Source: Trichoplax sp. H2
Lineage: Eukaryota; Placozoa; Uniplacotomia; Trichoplacea
Direction: 5' to 3'
Assembly (NCBI GenBank): GCA_003344405.1
Contig: NOWV01000002.1
Coordinates: 62,001-126,000, forward strand
DNA length: 64,000 nt
This document shows, one piece after another, positions 12,868-27,050 of the stretch. Positions within the stretch are counted from its first letter, which is position 1. The number at the start of each line of letters is the position of its first letter. The notes beneath the pieces were generated by a model. The model saw nothing but the letters and a program-made list of their open reading frames with translations, ran no database searches and was not told the origin of the DNA. The position numbers and the translations under genes were made by a program.

Positions 12868-15800
12868 TTTGAAGATTTGTTATTCTTCACAATTTTGTTT
12901 GTTTGCTTCTACTATGCTAAATGATACAAAAATGTTCAAGATTAATCTCCGTAATGATATAAACACCTTAACTAATAGTAGTGCCAATCGTTAAATTGTC
13001 GAGCTTCTTTTTTTCATGTAGAAATGTAATTATAAATTAATAACAATTGCAATTCCTTCAATATCCTTCAAAGAAATGATGTCCATTTACATTGGCGAAA
13101 ATAATAGCCAACTCTTCTTTTATTCTTTTATCATCATAGCATGTACTACGGTTTGCATTAGTAATGTCAATTTTTAAAATTATCCATTTATATTGTCGTT
13201 CGGGAATCGAGACTGTACTGTACTCCTTTATTCCATTACAAACAGTAGGAAAGTTTGAAAACAAAAGCTATGATTAATCGATTATAGATCTAGTAAATAA
13301 CAGGATAACGATATTAGGACAAAGGATATCAATGAACTGGCAGATTAAAACGATATCTTCAAATTACTCGATAGTAATAGTTGAAATTAAGATAATTAAG
13401 AAATAAGAAAGACCTGCAGTAGTGCGGGTGTACGAGTATTTGTCAGTCAAATCTTCACTTAATTACTTTAGATATACAGTACGAAGTGTTGTTACTGATA
13501 TGAATTTCATCAATGAAAAATGTTTCATTTTTTCGCTACTACCAGTCAATTTATACGTTTGTCAAAATCCAGACACAATGATCGTTCTAATTTTTTTTTT
13601 CTTATAGGCTAGTAAGACGAAATTGCTTACAACATGGAGGACTATGCATTATTCGCCTATCCAACACATTATACCAACATTATCCATATGCAGGGATTAT
13701 ACGTAACCGAAAACTGCAGTAAAATTAGGGAAAATTTCATTTTATCGTCTAATTGTGCTTAACAATGCACCCATCACGATAACATTCTGGACTACAAATA
13801 ATTAATTAGAACGGTACATAATGTTATCGCCAATCTGGACGCGTCCAAAGTGGCATCTAGTAGTCTACAGTATTGACGATACTGTCTGCAAGCCTTTTGT
13901 TTACATTTTTGAGACTGTATAATTGAGGCTTGGCGAAGGATATTTCGCCAAATTTGGCTACATGGATAACCTGTATATTTCTTGACTACAGTAAGTTGGC
14001 ACATACAAAGAATTCGCTTGTCGAAGTGAAGGAAAAGTAAAAAGGAGACGAGTTGAAAATCTGTCAATGCGCATAAGACGGGTTGAAAAGTAATTAATGT
14101 TCTTCTTCTTCTTGACAATCACAGAAACGTACTCCAATGATTGTCATGGAATTTTCCTTTCTTTACAGTGGTATTTCTTTTTTTCTCTTTCTGTTCACAT
14201 AATATCCAGTTATGTACAACAGGATGAGATGATATTTACCTAACTGATTATAGTCTTACCTTAGTTCTGTTCTTGAATGAATGATCAAAAGCATTGAATT
14301 GATCCCACTTACACACTAGCAATAGGAGAACAAAATTGTGATGGAGTTAATTAGATTACCAATTAATCTGCAGTCAAGGTAAAGACGAGGATCACTACTT
14401 CCACCTTGATCGAAATGATGGAATAGCCGATAACCGTCGATATTTATATTGTTATGTCATATACACATTGATCGGCAGACTTGTGTTGATTGGATCACCT
14501 AGGTGCTGTCAAGCGTTTCACGGTCACCTGCCAAAGTTCGCTCACATTGTGTTACTGTACTGTAATCTATAATAAGACAATACAGAAAAAAATCTTTCTT
14601 CGACAGTAGTATAATCCTGATTTAAAGTACTGTATGTGTACAGTGAGAGTGTACACTCCTACTGTAGCCACAGTACTGTACATTAGTGAACGAGTTGATG
14701 GACGAAAGTAGGCGTACAGGACGATCATCGAGGTCTAAAAAAGGTTTTTACCTCATAATCGTCTGTCGCCTGTACCATGGATTACTCGATCTTACCGCGA
14801 AGATTTTGTAAAAAGCCCATGACTGATGGATGACTGCTGGTTACACAACTAAATTAAATTATGATTATTAAATGAAATGAATGACACTATCATCAATTTT
14901 AATATATCAATGGAAATGGATACTTGTGTACGGCGTTTCTTTACCAAAATGTCAATTGCAAATAACGTCGTACTCCAATACTACTAGCACATCACCAATT
15001 CACAATACTCAAGTATTGTTTTGGTATTGAGTGTCATTACATGGCAGACAAATATCATAAATTGAAGTATTCCATCAATAAAACAATGGCATCGATGGAT
15101 GGACCCGATGCACTATAGGAGATAGCACAAGAAAATAAACTATTTCCCTTACTCCAGTCACTTTTCTCCTGCTTACTCTTTTAACGTTATAGAAAAAAAA
15201 TTTACTAATGTTATTTCCCAACAATATCAATCAATGACTAAGGGTGATAAAGTAAGAGTGGCCCGATAACCCTTCGATAATACTCATATACGAATAATCC
15301 TCGAAAGAAAATAGCAAATACTGTTCACCGAGAAGCAAATTCTAAGTAAATCCCAAGAGCATTGTGTCGATAATTTTACTGCTATTGAATTATGCTTTGC
15401 CAGTAAAGTAATCTATGTTGCTATAATCAATATGGACCATTTCGGTAGTGACATAGTGCCGTATGAGTATAATTTTTCACTATTTTATGGGTAAACAAAA
15501 GATGGACGATACAACTATTCAACAGTCACCCGATCTGCAGCTATTTTCATGGTGCTATCACAGTAAAGTAATTAATTACGTTCCTGCTGTCGAGACTGAC
15601 AGTTTTGGTAAAGGCTTGTCACAGTAAGGCCTGTACACTTTTAGTTTTTTAGTTTCCCCTACCATTAAAAAAACGAAATGGACTATGCAATTATCTAATA
15701 ATCACGATTTCCTTTTTAGTTCTTATGTATTGCAGTTAGATTGTATATCGAATGAATTCATTATGAAGTCGCTTAGAGTAGTGATAGTATTCGCGTAAAT

Positions 15801-17131
15801 TGAACGACAGTTATGGAGTAAACTTCATCCGTCTGAGTTTACGATATATTAAATCAGAATGTTTATTAGTTTCACTGCTACTGGCACTCTTTATCATTAA
15901 ATTTTAGTCACTGCATGGCTGATCACATTCTCCTGGATGGCCATTCTCTTACAGTCTTAAAATTATTATTTACTTTATTCTGATTTTTGTGCGGTTGATG
16001 AGCTACTTTAGTAGAATTGTAAACCAATACTCTATCCCCAATCATCAATAAATGGATGCGAAAGTTAGAATTATAATAATACGATTAAATTGCAACTAAT
16101 TCTGACATTAATGCAATCTTGGGAATCATTTCGATATGGATAAGATGCATATACCGTACTTGTCCTTGCCGATACAATAGTATACTATAGATTTAAAGAT
16201 TTCTAGAACTCTCATTTCATCTACAAGAAAGTTATCAGAAACTGTTTTCCTAAAGGTTAAGAACCGACTACAATTGCCCATATCAAATATACGGACTGCT
16301 TAAAGAATGCATCGCTAATCTTCCATAATCCACTCAAATTTCAGCCTATCTACAGTTAATTGACTTCTTCGCATTGCTACATGCGTGTTAACGCTTTATC
16401 GTATTATAGTAAACTTTAATCAGAAACAGAAACAACTAATTTTTATAACTTAAAATTGTCATTTTTTATAATAAAAAAGACCGAGAGTAAAAATGAAACA
16501 ATATAGATGTTGCTATGAATTTAATCAGTGATACGTGAGACAATGGTAGATTTATGTATCCAATGTTAGAGCAAGTCCATCTTGATCGACACATATTTCA
16601 GATATATGGGCAATTAAAATCTATAACCTATAAACCTCACGCTATATGATCCAAACCCGATCAAACCAATAGTTATAACAGAGATATCATACTACATATA
16701 ACTATGTACAGGTAACTAAAATGAATAACATGATATAACAATGAAAGACAATTCTTAACATAACAGTTTAATTGAAAAGATATGACGTCTAATTAAGTTA
16801 TTATCTTGCACAAATATAGTCTTAAAATCATATACCAATCAAGTAGTGCTCGATTAGTCGACGATGCTATATATAATCTATTCTCCATATATGGCCTAAT
16901 AAATGCATTTATCTGCTGCTGGAACTTCAAATTTAAAAATTTGTTACTGTAGAAAATTTAAAGAGCGCTATTATGGGATACAATTTTGCAAATGTCATAT
17001 CATATAATTGTTAAAAAAATCTACGTCAAAGCTTTTATGTATTCTAACGTTATCAGCGGTAATTTAAAATCATTTAAACGCAAGAAGGAAGTATTCTATT
17101 GACTGATAGTGATGACTTTAGCAAGAGATGC
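12868..17131. other. Intergenic spacer between CRAL-TRIO and KIF15 genes
   Basis: No gene is recognised. The longest open frames (minus strand 13792-14118, 108 codons; minus strand 13058-13264) have no recognisable domain. Scattered TACTGTAC/GTACAGTA words occur around 14560-14700, and an imperfect hairpin lies at 14711-14776. The left part presumably holds the CRAL-TRIO promoter and the right part the KIF15 3' UTR. Confidence 0.5.
14711..14776. repeat. Imperfect inverted repeat (hairpin)
   Basis: The left arm (GGCGTACAGG, then ACGATCATCGAGGT) pairs with the right arm (ACCTCATAATCGTCTGTCGCCTGTACC) over two blocks, TACAGG/CCTGTA and ACGAT-AT-GAGGT, with a few bulged bases and a ~14-base loop. 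The fold spans about 65 nt. It may be a small foldback element or a structured transcript; there are no clear target-site duplications. Confidence 0.5.
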
Positions 17132-20100
17132 TTAGCAATTTTCTTTATCACAAAGAGCCTGAGCAGTACTTAAAGGCCCTTTACTTAAAGTAACCTTTGA
17201 AATTTCTTGTAACTGCTTGATATACTTTTTGCATTGTTCAGTCTTAGCTGCCAACTCGCTCTTTTGTTTGCAAATTATCTAAATAAATATAGGATATAAC
17301 TTGTACGTTATACCATATTATGTATGATGATAATTTATGAGTAAAGGCTATTTTAGCAATCAAACTTTACCTCCTTGAGTTGATTGTTTTCCTTTTTAAC
17401 CGCAATATGGTGCTGGATTCTTTGTTTATAGTTTTGCTGACCAACAGATTTTTCGAGCTTCAAGGATAAAATTTCGTTCTTATTGGTAAGGTCGGTGATT
17501 GCCTGCATAAAATGATAATATTTCGTATATACGCCTATTGGAAAACTAATGCACACTCTAATTTCAGAAAATATCTACCTTTTCGGAGCGTGCGTTCTGC
17601 TCTCGGGTACTTTCTAGCTCTGATGTTACAGTTTGCAGTTGCTTGAAATATTTGGCTTCTAGAGATTCCGACCTAATGAATATAGTATGAGGAACTTTAC
17701 TGTAGCCAATAAAAAAGAGCACTTTAGATAATTAATCCTTATTCTTACCTTGATAACTTATCAAGCGTAGCTTTCAATTTAGCTTCGATATCGGTAGCAT
17801 TATCATTTGCTGTATTTAGTCTAAAGCATTTGAAGTATAGCACATGAATATATTACATCTCAAGGTTTTTCATAGATAATTTTCAACATGTACATCAATA
17901 ACCATTTCAACTAATACTTACGATTGTTGCAGTAAATTATTCTCTTTCAATGTATTATCCTATAACATACAATACAATACATATTTCCAGATATAGCATG
18001 ATACTTTACAGTCATTCTTATTTCAGATATTTACTTACTATTGTACGCTTCAAGTTTCCCACTTCAGTGACAGACTCTATAGATCGTGAATTAGCTTCTT
18101 GTAATTCTGACTGTAAAATTTGATATCTATAGTAGTAATACGAATTTTAATTATAGGCAATCACAATCTTTGAAGAATATTATACAGTAGCATCAATTTC
18201 ATTCTACTTTAAATAAATTATCAACAATAAACCTATGTGGGACGCATACTTATCATTCCACTCTGTTGTTTCGATCTCAAACTCCATTTCAAGTTTATTA
18301 TATTTATTCAATAGAACGTCGATGTCACATCGATTAGACAACTGTGCCTACATAGATGGTCAGATTTTTTCGTTTCAATTATAACAGAGTAGCAGTTATC
18401 AATCATGACGTTATCAATACATGTACCGATGGCGCTATTACATAGCAGAATTATCATCTTACTTTAAGAGATTGTATTTCTGAATTTTTCTCTTCACGAC
18501 CTCTTTCATACTCCTCTATTATTTTGGATAGAACCTGAAGCTTCTCTTTTAACGTTAATATTAATTAAGGACATTAACAATAAAAAGTAATGACAGTTAC
18601 TATACGCGTATAGATATCTAATTATTTCTGTACTCAATATAACGAACGGTGCAACTAAAGCTTCTTAAATAGCTAGGATATTGTTCGATCTCCAGCGTTA
18701 ATTTGCAAACATCGTTCGGATCTGCCTTCTTTGACATCTGATCAAAAAGAAAATTGTAATTTAAAAGTCTCATTATGCTTAAAACACGAAAGAAGCCAAG
18801 ATTGTGCACCAGTATGATTTGCTCGCGTTATAAATTACCTCATCCTGGAGATCTTCCAATCGTCTCCCGTAATCTTCTTTTAATTCATCTAATTGTTTCT
18901 TTCGAGATTTTAACTGAGTAGATTAAAATACGTTTATGCATGCAAAAATTAAGTGCCCTAGTTTATGATTACTTGAATGCCAAATAAAGATTCGTATAAA
19001 TAATATAAAGAAGTAAACATTTTTTTTGTACCTCAGTTTCTAGAGAGTCCAACTTATTAGTTAATGACTGTACTTGATCCTATTAATAGTGAAAGGTGCA
19101 GATTCTTTAACTTTAATACAATAACCAATCTCTTAAAGAATAATTTTTGATAAAATATTGTTGATTCTTTGAACCTGAGATGCAGCTAATTGTAGCGTTT
19201 GCTGATCCAATACAGCCGATAACGATTCATTGTCGTCCATTAAAGCTTCAACCTACAGGCGGAGTTATAAAACTTAGACCAAATTCAATTAGCTAGCAGA
19301 ATAAATCACAGTTTACATTATGATATAACCTCCAGTTGGTACGATGCTTCCATTTTAGCGTGCTTCTCCTCTAATTCAGTAACTTTGGAGCGCAACATTG
19401 TTATTAACTTATCCTTTTCGTTTATAAAGACAACGTTAGAATCTAATAGCATTCATCTAGTAATGAAATGTTTACATATGCATATCACAACACATTAAGC
19501 ACAAAGTCCTTAGGACTATTATTTTGCATACCTGTTCAGATTCGTACTTCTCAAATTCGGTAATTTGAGCTTTTGCTTCACTTAAATCGCTTTGCAAAGC
19601 TATCAATTGTTCCTAGGCAGAATAAAAGATGTGATAATTTTGTGCTGACTACATAACCTACATCCAAAGTAAAATATATAAGTATTACATCTTTCTCTGA
19701 TAGTTCTGTCTTTAAATCGCGCAGGGCCTGTAATAAACCCATTGTTTCGTTCTAAAAAATAGGACCAGAACATGAATATCTTTGTTTTTAACGTAAGCCA
19801 ATAGTGTAGAATTTAAAAAAGTATTAACCTTCTGTTCGGTCTCTTTCTTTTGTAACTTTGATATTTCAGAATTTCTTTCTTGTAACTCTTCTTCCATTTT
19901 CGATGTCTTATTTAATTGATCTTTATATTTCTCAGCTATTTCGCTAATTTCTACCTGCAAAGCAGTATTCTCGGATAGCTTTTCCTTAACAATTTCTGTG
20001 TTATCATTCTCCAATTGTATCTTTGCTAGCAATTGCGTGCTTATTTGTTTTTCATTATCGAGCATTGCCATTAGGTTTCCAATCTTTTCATCTAAAACTC

Positions 20101-23100
20101 TTTTAGCCTCAATTTCTACGGACAGTTGTTCCTCTAACTCGCCTGTCATATGCTTAGTAAACTGTAATTCTTCAGATACTGTTTCCAGTTCATCCTGTCC
20201 AATAACCAAAAAATTACCAAAATAGTCTTCTGACAATCAATAATGATAAAGAGAATAACCTGCAGCCTTTGCTTATCTTCCAAGATAGTCGATAGTTCAC
20301 TTTGCTTCGAAGACAGTTCTAGATCTGCACTTACAATTCTGGATTCCAACTTTGCAAGTTGACTAGAAATTTTATTTTTATCTTCCTCTTTTGTTCGTCG
20401 AAGTAAGTGATTTTCGGCACGAGCTTCCTCCAGATTAGACTCAAGTTTCATAATTTCGCCTTGAAAACCTAATATTAACGTTAAGCACTTTGTGAAACAT
20501 CGATAATTTGATAATCCATTATACTACAGTTATTGATTCACCAAGTACGAGTATGGAATAATTAGAAGCTAATCAGTTGATACTCAAACTCAAAAAATTA
20601 TTCAGTACCAACATATTGCAGTAGATGCAGCTACCTCGTAATTTCTCATTTCCTGCTTGGATGCCTGCACTAAGTTCTATCACTTTATCATTAAGTTCAG
20701 TCTCTATTGCATGATGCCTGTTAATTTCCTTCTCTAGATTCTGCGTTATAATTAAAATCAGTAAGCTATGAATATATATTTAAAACATTATTCACAATAA
20801 AATTTAATATTGATTTGTAAGAGATTTGCAGAATAACCTCTTCTTGAACCCGCTTTGCTTGGTCCAATTTGCAATTTTCTTGCCGGAGTTTCATAACAGT
20901 CATTTCGTAACTTTCTAGTTGTTGAACGCATTGCGTTAACTTTTTCTAAACAAGAAACACTGAAATGAGTACATAAATTTTATGATTATAAAACATGCAT
21001 GTTGTGTAATTATACGCCTACTTGTACTGTGCCTAACTCTTCTGTGAGTGCTTCTGCACGTTTTTCTGCTTCTAATAGTTCTAACTCTTTATCGGTGTTG
21101 ACATCAGTTGGTATCTGTGTATGCACAGGTAATGATGATAAAGTCTGTTGATCTTCTGAACTTCTCCTTATTCTACTGCTTTTCGGTGTTTCTGGAATAT
21201 TTTGACTCGTTGGTGTCCCAATAGACAATCGTATTGTCTTTCTCGTAGGCGTTGTGATAGTCTTAAGATGAGCAATAATCACACATTTATCTCATTTTTA
21301 GCTAGTTACACAGCATTCAGAATATGTCCAGTCATGTTTGTAGCACCTTAATAGTTTTTAAATGTAGGTCATTCAAAGCATTTCTTTCCATGTTTGTTTT
21401 TAAGCGTAAAGCTTTTATGGCATTCTAGGAGTAAGATATTAACGAATTCATCACGAACCAGCAATAAAATCTGATTTATATTTAAAGACCGTACCTCCAT
21501 TTCCTCTAGCATTTTCTTATTCGAAGTTAATTCCGTTTCATATTCTGCCATTTTTCTGTTAGATATTTCTTGTTGCTCGCTTGATTCAATCTTTACCTAT
21601 ATCACAACAAAATTTAGTAATGACCAAGGTAAAATAGCATGTATTGCTAGGTAATCACGAATATAATACAAGCTACATACCGCCTGTAGTTCGGATCGGA
21701 GGTCGTGGGCTAATTTCCGTAGGTGATCTATTTCTGCATTAACTTCATCTTTATTCACTTCAGTCTTAACTTCAACTCCTATTTAAAAGAAAAAGCTATA
21801 TTGTACTATATGCATGGCTTACTAGTACGGTTGGGTATATGATAAATAGGGAAGTATAAGGGTTTGTAATATGTAATCAATTAGAAGCATAGTATAAAAG
21901 AGGCAAGGTATTCATTTTATGCACCTGCATCGCCAGTAGCATTTCGAATTTTTCTCTCTAGTAATAATGTGTACTGGCGGATCTTGGTAAGCTCTGACGA
22001 TAAACTACTATCATTCGGTGTACGGCTCCGTAGCCTTTTTAGTTCCGCTGTAAAATTATATAAATTATTCATGGATAGACAAGATTATAGTTAACAATGG
22101 TATTAGCTTTTCGTTACCCCTTAAATCTAAATTTTCCGTGGCAAATCTAGTAACATCAGGATGATGTTCAATCTGATATCGAAGCTGTTCGATCTCCTTT
22201 TCCATCATCTCCTGCAGCACAATTTTAAATGAATTATCTTTATTAAATGTTCATAAAGATATCAGATATCAGTATCATCGATAATTATAATAAAATGAGT
22301 ACAAATATTCAAAGAGTCCACATTTTTGAGCTTTAAGTAATCTTTGAAGCCTTACAATTTTGCTTTCGATGTGTTCAGAGTTTAAGACACTTTCTTTGTT
22401 TGATTCTAGTTTCGCTATTAAATTGTCTCTGAATTTTAAAATCATCTTGGTACTCTATATAAACAATTAACAACAGCCTATCGTATTAAACTTTTATATT
22501 CCAGAATTTCTTAAAACTCTAACCATTTACAGACATTTTAATCCATTACCTGAAGCATTTTTTCCTTCTTTTGGCATAGTTCTCCATTTTTCGATAATTT
22601 ATCGGCAAGATACTTAGAGAATGAGGACATTCAGAATATGTTATAATTCTAAGATAGATCAGTTATGACATAACAATTAACAATAAGGAATAAGTAAGTT
22701 CTTTAAAACCTTCTTTTCCTGCTCAGCTTTATCGCGAATTTCCATAGCTGCTATACACATTGCCTGCCAATTGTCGCCGCTACTTCCAGTTGATAGTGTG
22801 CTGAGATCACTGGTAGAGAGAGCTAAAATACGGTATTCCAGTGTGTTACAATATGTATTATGGACACTTTCACCTTACCGTTATACACTTATACAGTACT
22901 ACTATAATTATGATAACAGAGGCATGATAAAATATGCTATCAATAGTTGAAGATGTCAATTACTAATGCAATCAAAAGAGAAAACCTTTAGCGCTGCTTA
23001 ATTCTTCCTTCAGCTGTCTGATTTCAGACTGTAACTGTTCAATGTTTCCCTGTGTATCTTCATTTACTACAGCCTTAAAAATTATACAAAAAGCAAATTA

Positions 23101-26071
23101 GAGAAAATTAGACAACTTTTAAATGACAAATTATGAATCAAGATTACCTTAGTTTTAATTAATTTCGCTTTTTTTGCAAAATTTAAGGTAGAAAACGTTT
23201 CACCAAAGCATCTGATTAATAACACAATTAAACAACATTAATCAAATAACCGACAGTTATGCAAGAGTTACAATTAACGACAGTTAATGCAAAGAATTAC
23301 TTTTTACTCGGATGGACGTTTGCAATCATAAAAGTTTTCGCATTGCCTCCAAGTGAATCCTTGTAAAATATAGTAAATAAGCAAATTGATAAAAATCTTA
23401 CAAGAAGTATACGTCAAAAATAATATTTCCCTATAATTACCCTCAGTAAGAAAGTTAACTTGGAATCTCTGTATGGAACATGACGAGCTCGTCCATGATC
23501 AATATTAACTAAAGCCATAATGGCATTTCCTAAGGCGGATAACGATTTATTGATGCTACCGGCTTCCTAATTGAGTATTTTACATTCATAACAGTTTAAT
23601 ATATTTTAAGATTAAAATCTTTTAGAACTATTAGTTGAACTTGCCTTTAGTCGAGCACCTGACGCTTGTGTATCTTTCTGCCTCTCAGAGCCAGCTAAAT
23701 CAACGAGATTTAACCGAGAAGTGCGGATATTTGTAACTTTTCCTTTTTTTTCCTTATTACGTAACAATAAGTAATATTCAGATTATATGATGTTAGTAAT
23801 AAAAATTATTTACCGTATTATTCAAAACATTACGTTTAAGTGACATACAGGAAGTATACAAAAATGTGCACAGAAAGTCTGTAGTTAAATACTTATTATT
23901 TACCTTTAATTCAACAGATAATGAAAAAACGGCATGGCTTCTGCTACTTTCGCGGTTCATCGAAGTAGAAGCAACACGTCGATTCTTTAAGCCAGTCATT
24001 AATTCCTGAATTTTACCAGAATGATCAATAACTTAGTAATATCAATTGTTTCATAAGTTTAATTTTATTAACGAGAATAGCATTTTACCTGATAAGCATC
24101 TCGAGCATTAGTTATATACCGTTCAGTGAGCCCATCCACATACACCCCCTTTCTGATATCTTCTCTGAGATGTTGATATGGTTAAAGAAATATGAATTCA
24201 TGTTTAAACTATAGCAAATGTGCAATACGTATTCTCCGAGAATGCAAACAGTACACTTAAATGCAGTACAGCAGTTTTTATTTTTATGTCGCAGATATGT
24301 AATCCGGAGGACGTTATGGATGTAACATCGAGTAAATCATATATTTGTTCGTTATAAATTTCCAGAAATGAGCATTTACATAAAAATTCTATATTGTCCC
24401 CATTCTATGTAGATATGTCAAGTAAAAAGAAGATGATAGACAGTTAGAAGATAGTATTCTTTCTGATTTAGCCAAAAAATACCTATAAAAGATTGCTTAG
24501 GACGTTTAAGTTAGCTATAACTCAAAACAATTACTCCTGAAATATGTACGTACTTTTTGTAATTCCCTATTTAGGAGATTAAATAAATACTCAAAACACC
24601 TAGGGGTAATACCACGTAATTGATGTGTTAAATTATCAGACTCTTCTGAAGGCCCTGCATTTATTGTCATTTGCAAGTCAATAATATTTAAAGAAAAGAT
24701 ATGAATATCGATGTCAATTTATGAAATTAATGGCTACATAAGAAGAGTATTTATTGTATGCTGCAATAAAAAAATATCGTTGATAAAGCCTACGTCTTAC
24801 ATACCAATCATGGTGAAAGTTTTACCAGATCCAGTTTGGCCACTGCACCAATAGCGTAATAAGTAGTAATTAAAATTAGAATTAAAGCATAAAGTTCAAC
24901 GTGTTATGTACTTGTATGTATCGGTGATAACATTATACGTACTATGCAAAAATTGTACCATTGTAGCCTGCCACACAGCTGTCTACTATTCCTTTTGCAA
25001 CAGAAGCAAAGATTTCCTCCTACGAGAATATTGGTTCCATTAGTAAAGTTATTGGGCAGAGCGGTTACAATGAACACTTTAAGCGATGATATAAATTCTA
25101 TATTGCAGACATTTTTCAGCTAGTTGATAATTTTTATTCTACTTATATAACATTAAATCATCAACATCGCTCAGTAAAATTAGCTCATTACCCATATGAC
25201 TGATCAACTGAGCTATTAAGGAACTCTTGAAAGTTTTGGCTTATGAATGTATGAAAGTAATGAGTTTCTAACTCTTAGCACTAATATCAATTGTATAGTA
25301 TACTGTATGTGGTGTCTTGCAAAGGTTCAGTAATATTATTACCTGGGTGGCAGCAATATCTGCTACATAATCATAGGTGAATATTTTATCATCTGGTTTA
25401 CTTTTAAGCAGCAATGAAGTGGTATTCTTAGCAGTAATGCAGCATTCCTTTTCGACACGATTAGTATCGATTCCTTCTGGTGGGCGTATCCGAACGCAAA
25501 CGTTAATTGTATCTTCTTCTCTATAGCCATACAAGGTTTTAACACGTTACATCAAACAGTGTAATTTTTCGTATGTGTATGGCTACTATTCTTGTTCACG
25601 ACCCTATGCTATACCATGGACTACCGTACTGTAAAGTGTAGGTACTCATTGATTTGTCGACGAACATTGTTACTTTAATTTTTTGAGTCAACTTTTCTAT
25701 CAACTGTACATTTAATAATAAAAGTTCTATCGCTAGCCCGCACAGTATCATACGCAAAACTTAATGTCCCTTTACTTGCAAGATTTCAATCGACGTTGTT
25801 GTCGACTCGTCTACAGTACTGTACTCAACAAGCTAAGTTGTACAACTCATCCAATCGGTATTTTGATATGATATATTAATTATCACGACAGAAGGATGAA
25901 TTGGTTAGGTTATGCTGTAATTAATCCTTAATTCATTAATAATTATAATTATTAGTCAATCAGCAGGTAAGGAAAGCATGCAAACGCTCGATTAACCAAA
26001 TATTTAGCATAGCACTGATCAATAATCAGTAAGATGACATGGATAACTTACCTTGAATTTTCTTTTGGCAT
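17132..26071 (-). CDS. KIF15: Kinesin-12 family motor, KIF15 homologue
   Basis: Multi-exon minus-strand gene. The first coding exon is only 20 nt (26052-26071, MPKENS plus two bases, donor GTAAGT). It joins in phase to exon 2 (25343-25520), which starts REEDT and contains [11 protein letters not shown]. Motor motifs follow in order: GYNGTIFA, the P-loop GQTGSGKT in a 38-nt exon (24805-24842), [16 protein letters not shown], switch I NRESSRSH (about 23934-23957), switch II DLAGSE (about 23684-23701), [10 protein letters not shown] and [14 protein letters not shown]. The neck [16 protein letters not shown] (about 23000-23080) and a later IEHHPDV segment match KIF15 rather than other kinesins. 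The rest is almost continuous coiled coil to the stop at 17132 (ends [11 protein letters not shown]). KIF15 is a plus-end-directed mitotic motor supporting spindle bipolarity beside kinesin-5. A non-coil insert near 21010-21260 is rich in TP motifs. Several internal coiled-coil junctions were not resolved exactly. The upstream neighbour on the same strand is the KIAA1143 homologue. Confidence 0.92.
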
Positions 26072-26929
26072 ATCTATCAAAAAGGACAAATTCACAATAA
26101 GGCCAAGTGTTGTTATCTTAGGAAATTAATTTACCCATTACTATTCAAGTTTACCCCGTTTGTATACTAAACTACTGTACTGTACACTGTACAATTTATG
26201 ATATTTTCACGTAAAAACACAGTAAACATTTGAATTTTGATCAATGCATCCCCTTTAATACCACACTATACTATTTTAAGTCTACTCTATGTTTGCTGAA
26301 GAGTATAGTATACGTGTAGAAATCATGTATAAACTACGAAGTTTATTTAAAATCTTCTGTAACGGATGCAAAGTTGATACCATTAACACCATTTTAATTT
26401 GCATCGCTTGATGAAAAATGACAAGACTACTGCTGCAAACGTATTGATTATTTCTGCATGATTTCATACCTGTCCTCTATCTATTCTACAAATTTAGGCA
26501 ATTAATAAACTTGAGAAAACGAAGAAAGCCTCCAGCCACTGATGTTGTTCAGTCTACCACGGGCTACAAAACGAGCCGCTACAGTGTCGCCAGTTCAACC
26601 GTAGAATGAATCACTTCAAAGGTGACGTTCGCAACGTTACAACCTTGAATACAAAATTTCAATTAAAATTAAAGCCAGTTGGCTGGATCACTGCGCATTT
26701 ACAGTACTGTACGTTGCAAGGGGATGTAGCACAGCTGGTACACTCACAGTAAATAACGTACACTTTTTTAAATTTGGCGCTTTCTCCGTCTTCTGTCCTG
26801 TAGTCTGTACCGGTAGAGTACTATAGAGTGTAAAGTGCATTATACACAGTAGCTAGTTAGCACTGTACACTGTGCAGCACCGCTAACTGTGGACTAGTGG
26901 GTAAAATACTGCAGTGTAAATACTGTAAT

Positions 26930-27012
26930 TTTGGCACGAGCACCGTGCAGCACGTACCGTACATTAATTAAAAGACAGCCGTCTACAGTACTGTACTGTA
27001 CAGTACAGTATT
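26930..27012. repeat. TACTGTAC/GTACAGTA word cluster
   Basis: Runs of the self-complementary words GTACAGTACTGTAC occur in tandem. The densest part is 26985-27010, where TACTGTACTGTACAGTACAG forms a perfect palindrome-like tract able to fold on itself. It lies about 0.9 kb upstream of the KIF15 start. Confidence 0.7.
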
Positions 27013-27050
27013 TTGCTGGAAAAGGTCTAATGTACTGTAGCCTGTAGCTC

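Noticed and set aside
13058-13264. A minus-strand open frame considered as a possible upstream exon of the CRAL-TRIO gene
   Set aside because: It ends in a stop with no donor site before it that would join to exon 1, and its translation matches no family I recognise.
13792-14118. A 108-codon minus-strand open frame
   Set aside because: There is no recognisable domain, no partner exon with matching phase, and composition like the surrounding spacer. A novel small gene cannot be excluded without transcript data.
26720-26750. GGGGATGTAGCACAGCTGGTA resembles the 5' half and A box of a tRNA-Ala gene
   Set aside because: No B box (GGTTCGANNCC) or acceptor-stem complement follows within 90 bases. 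At best it is a tRNA-derived fragment.
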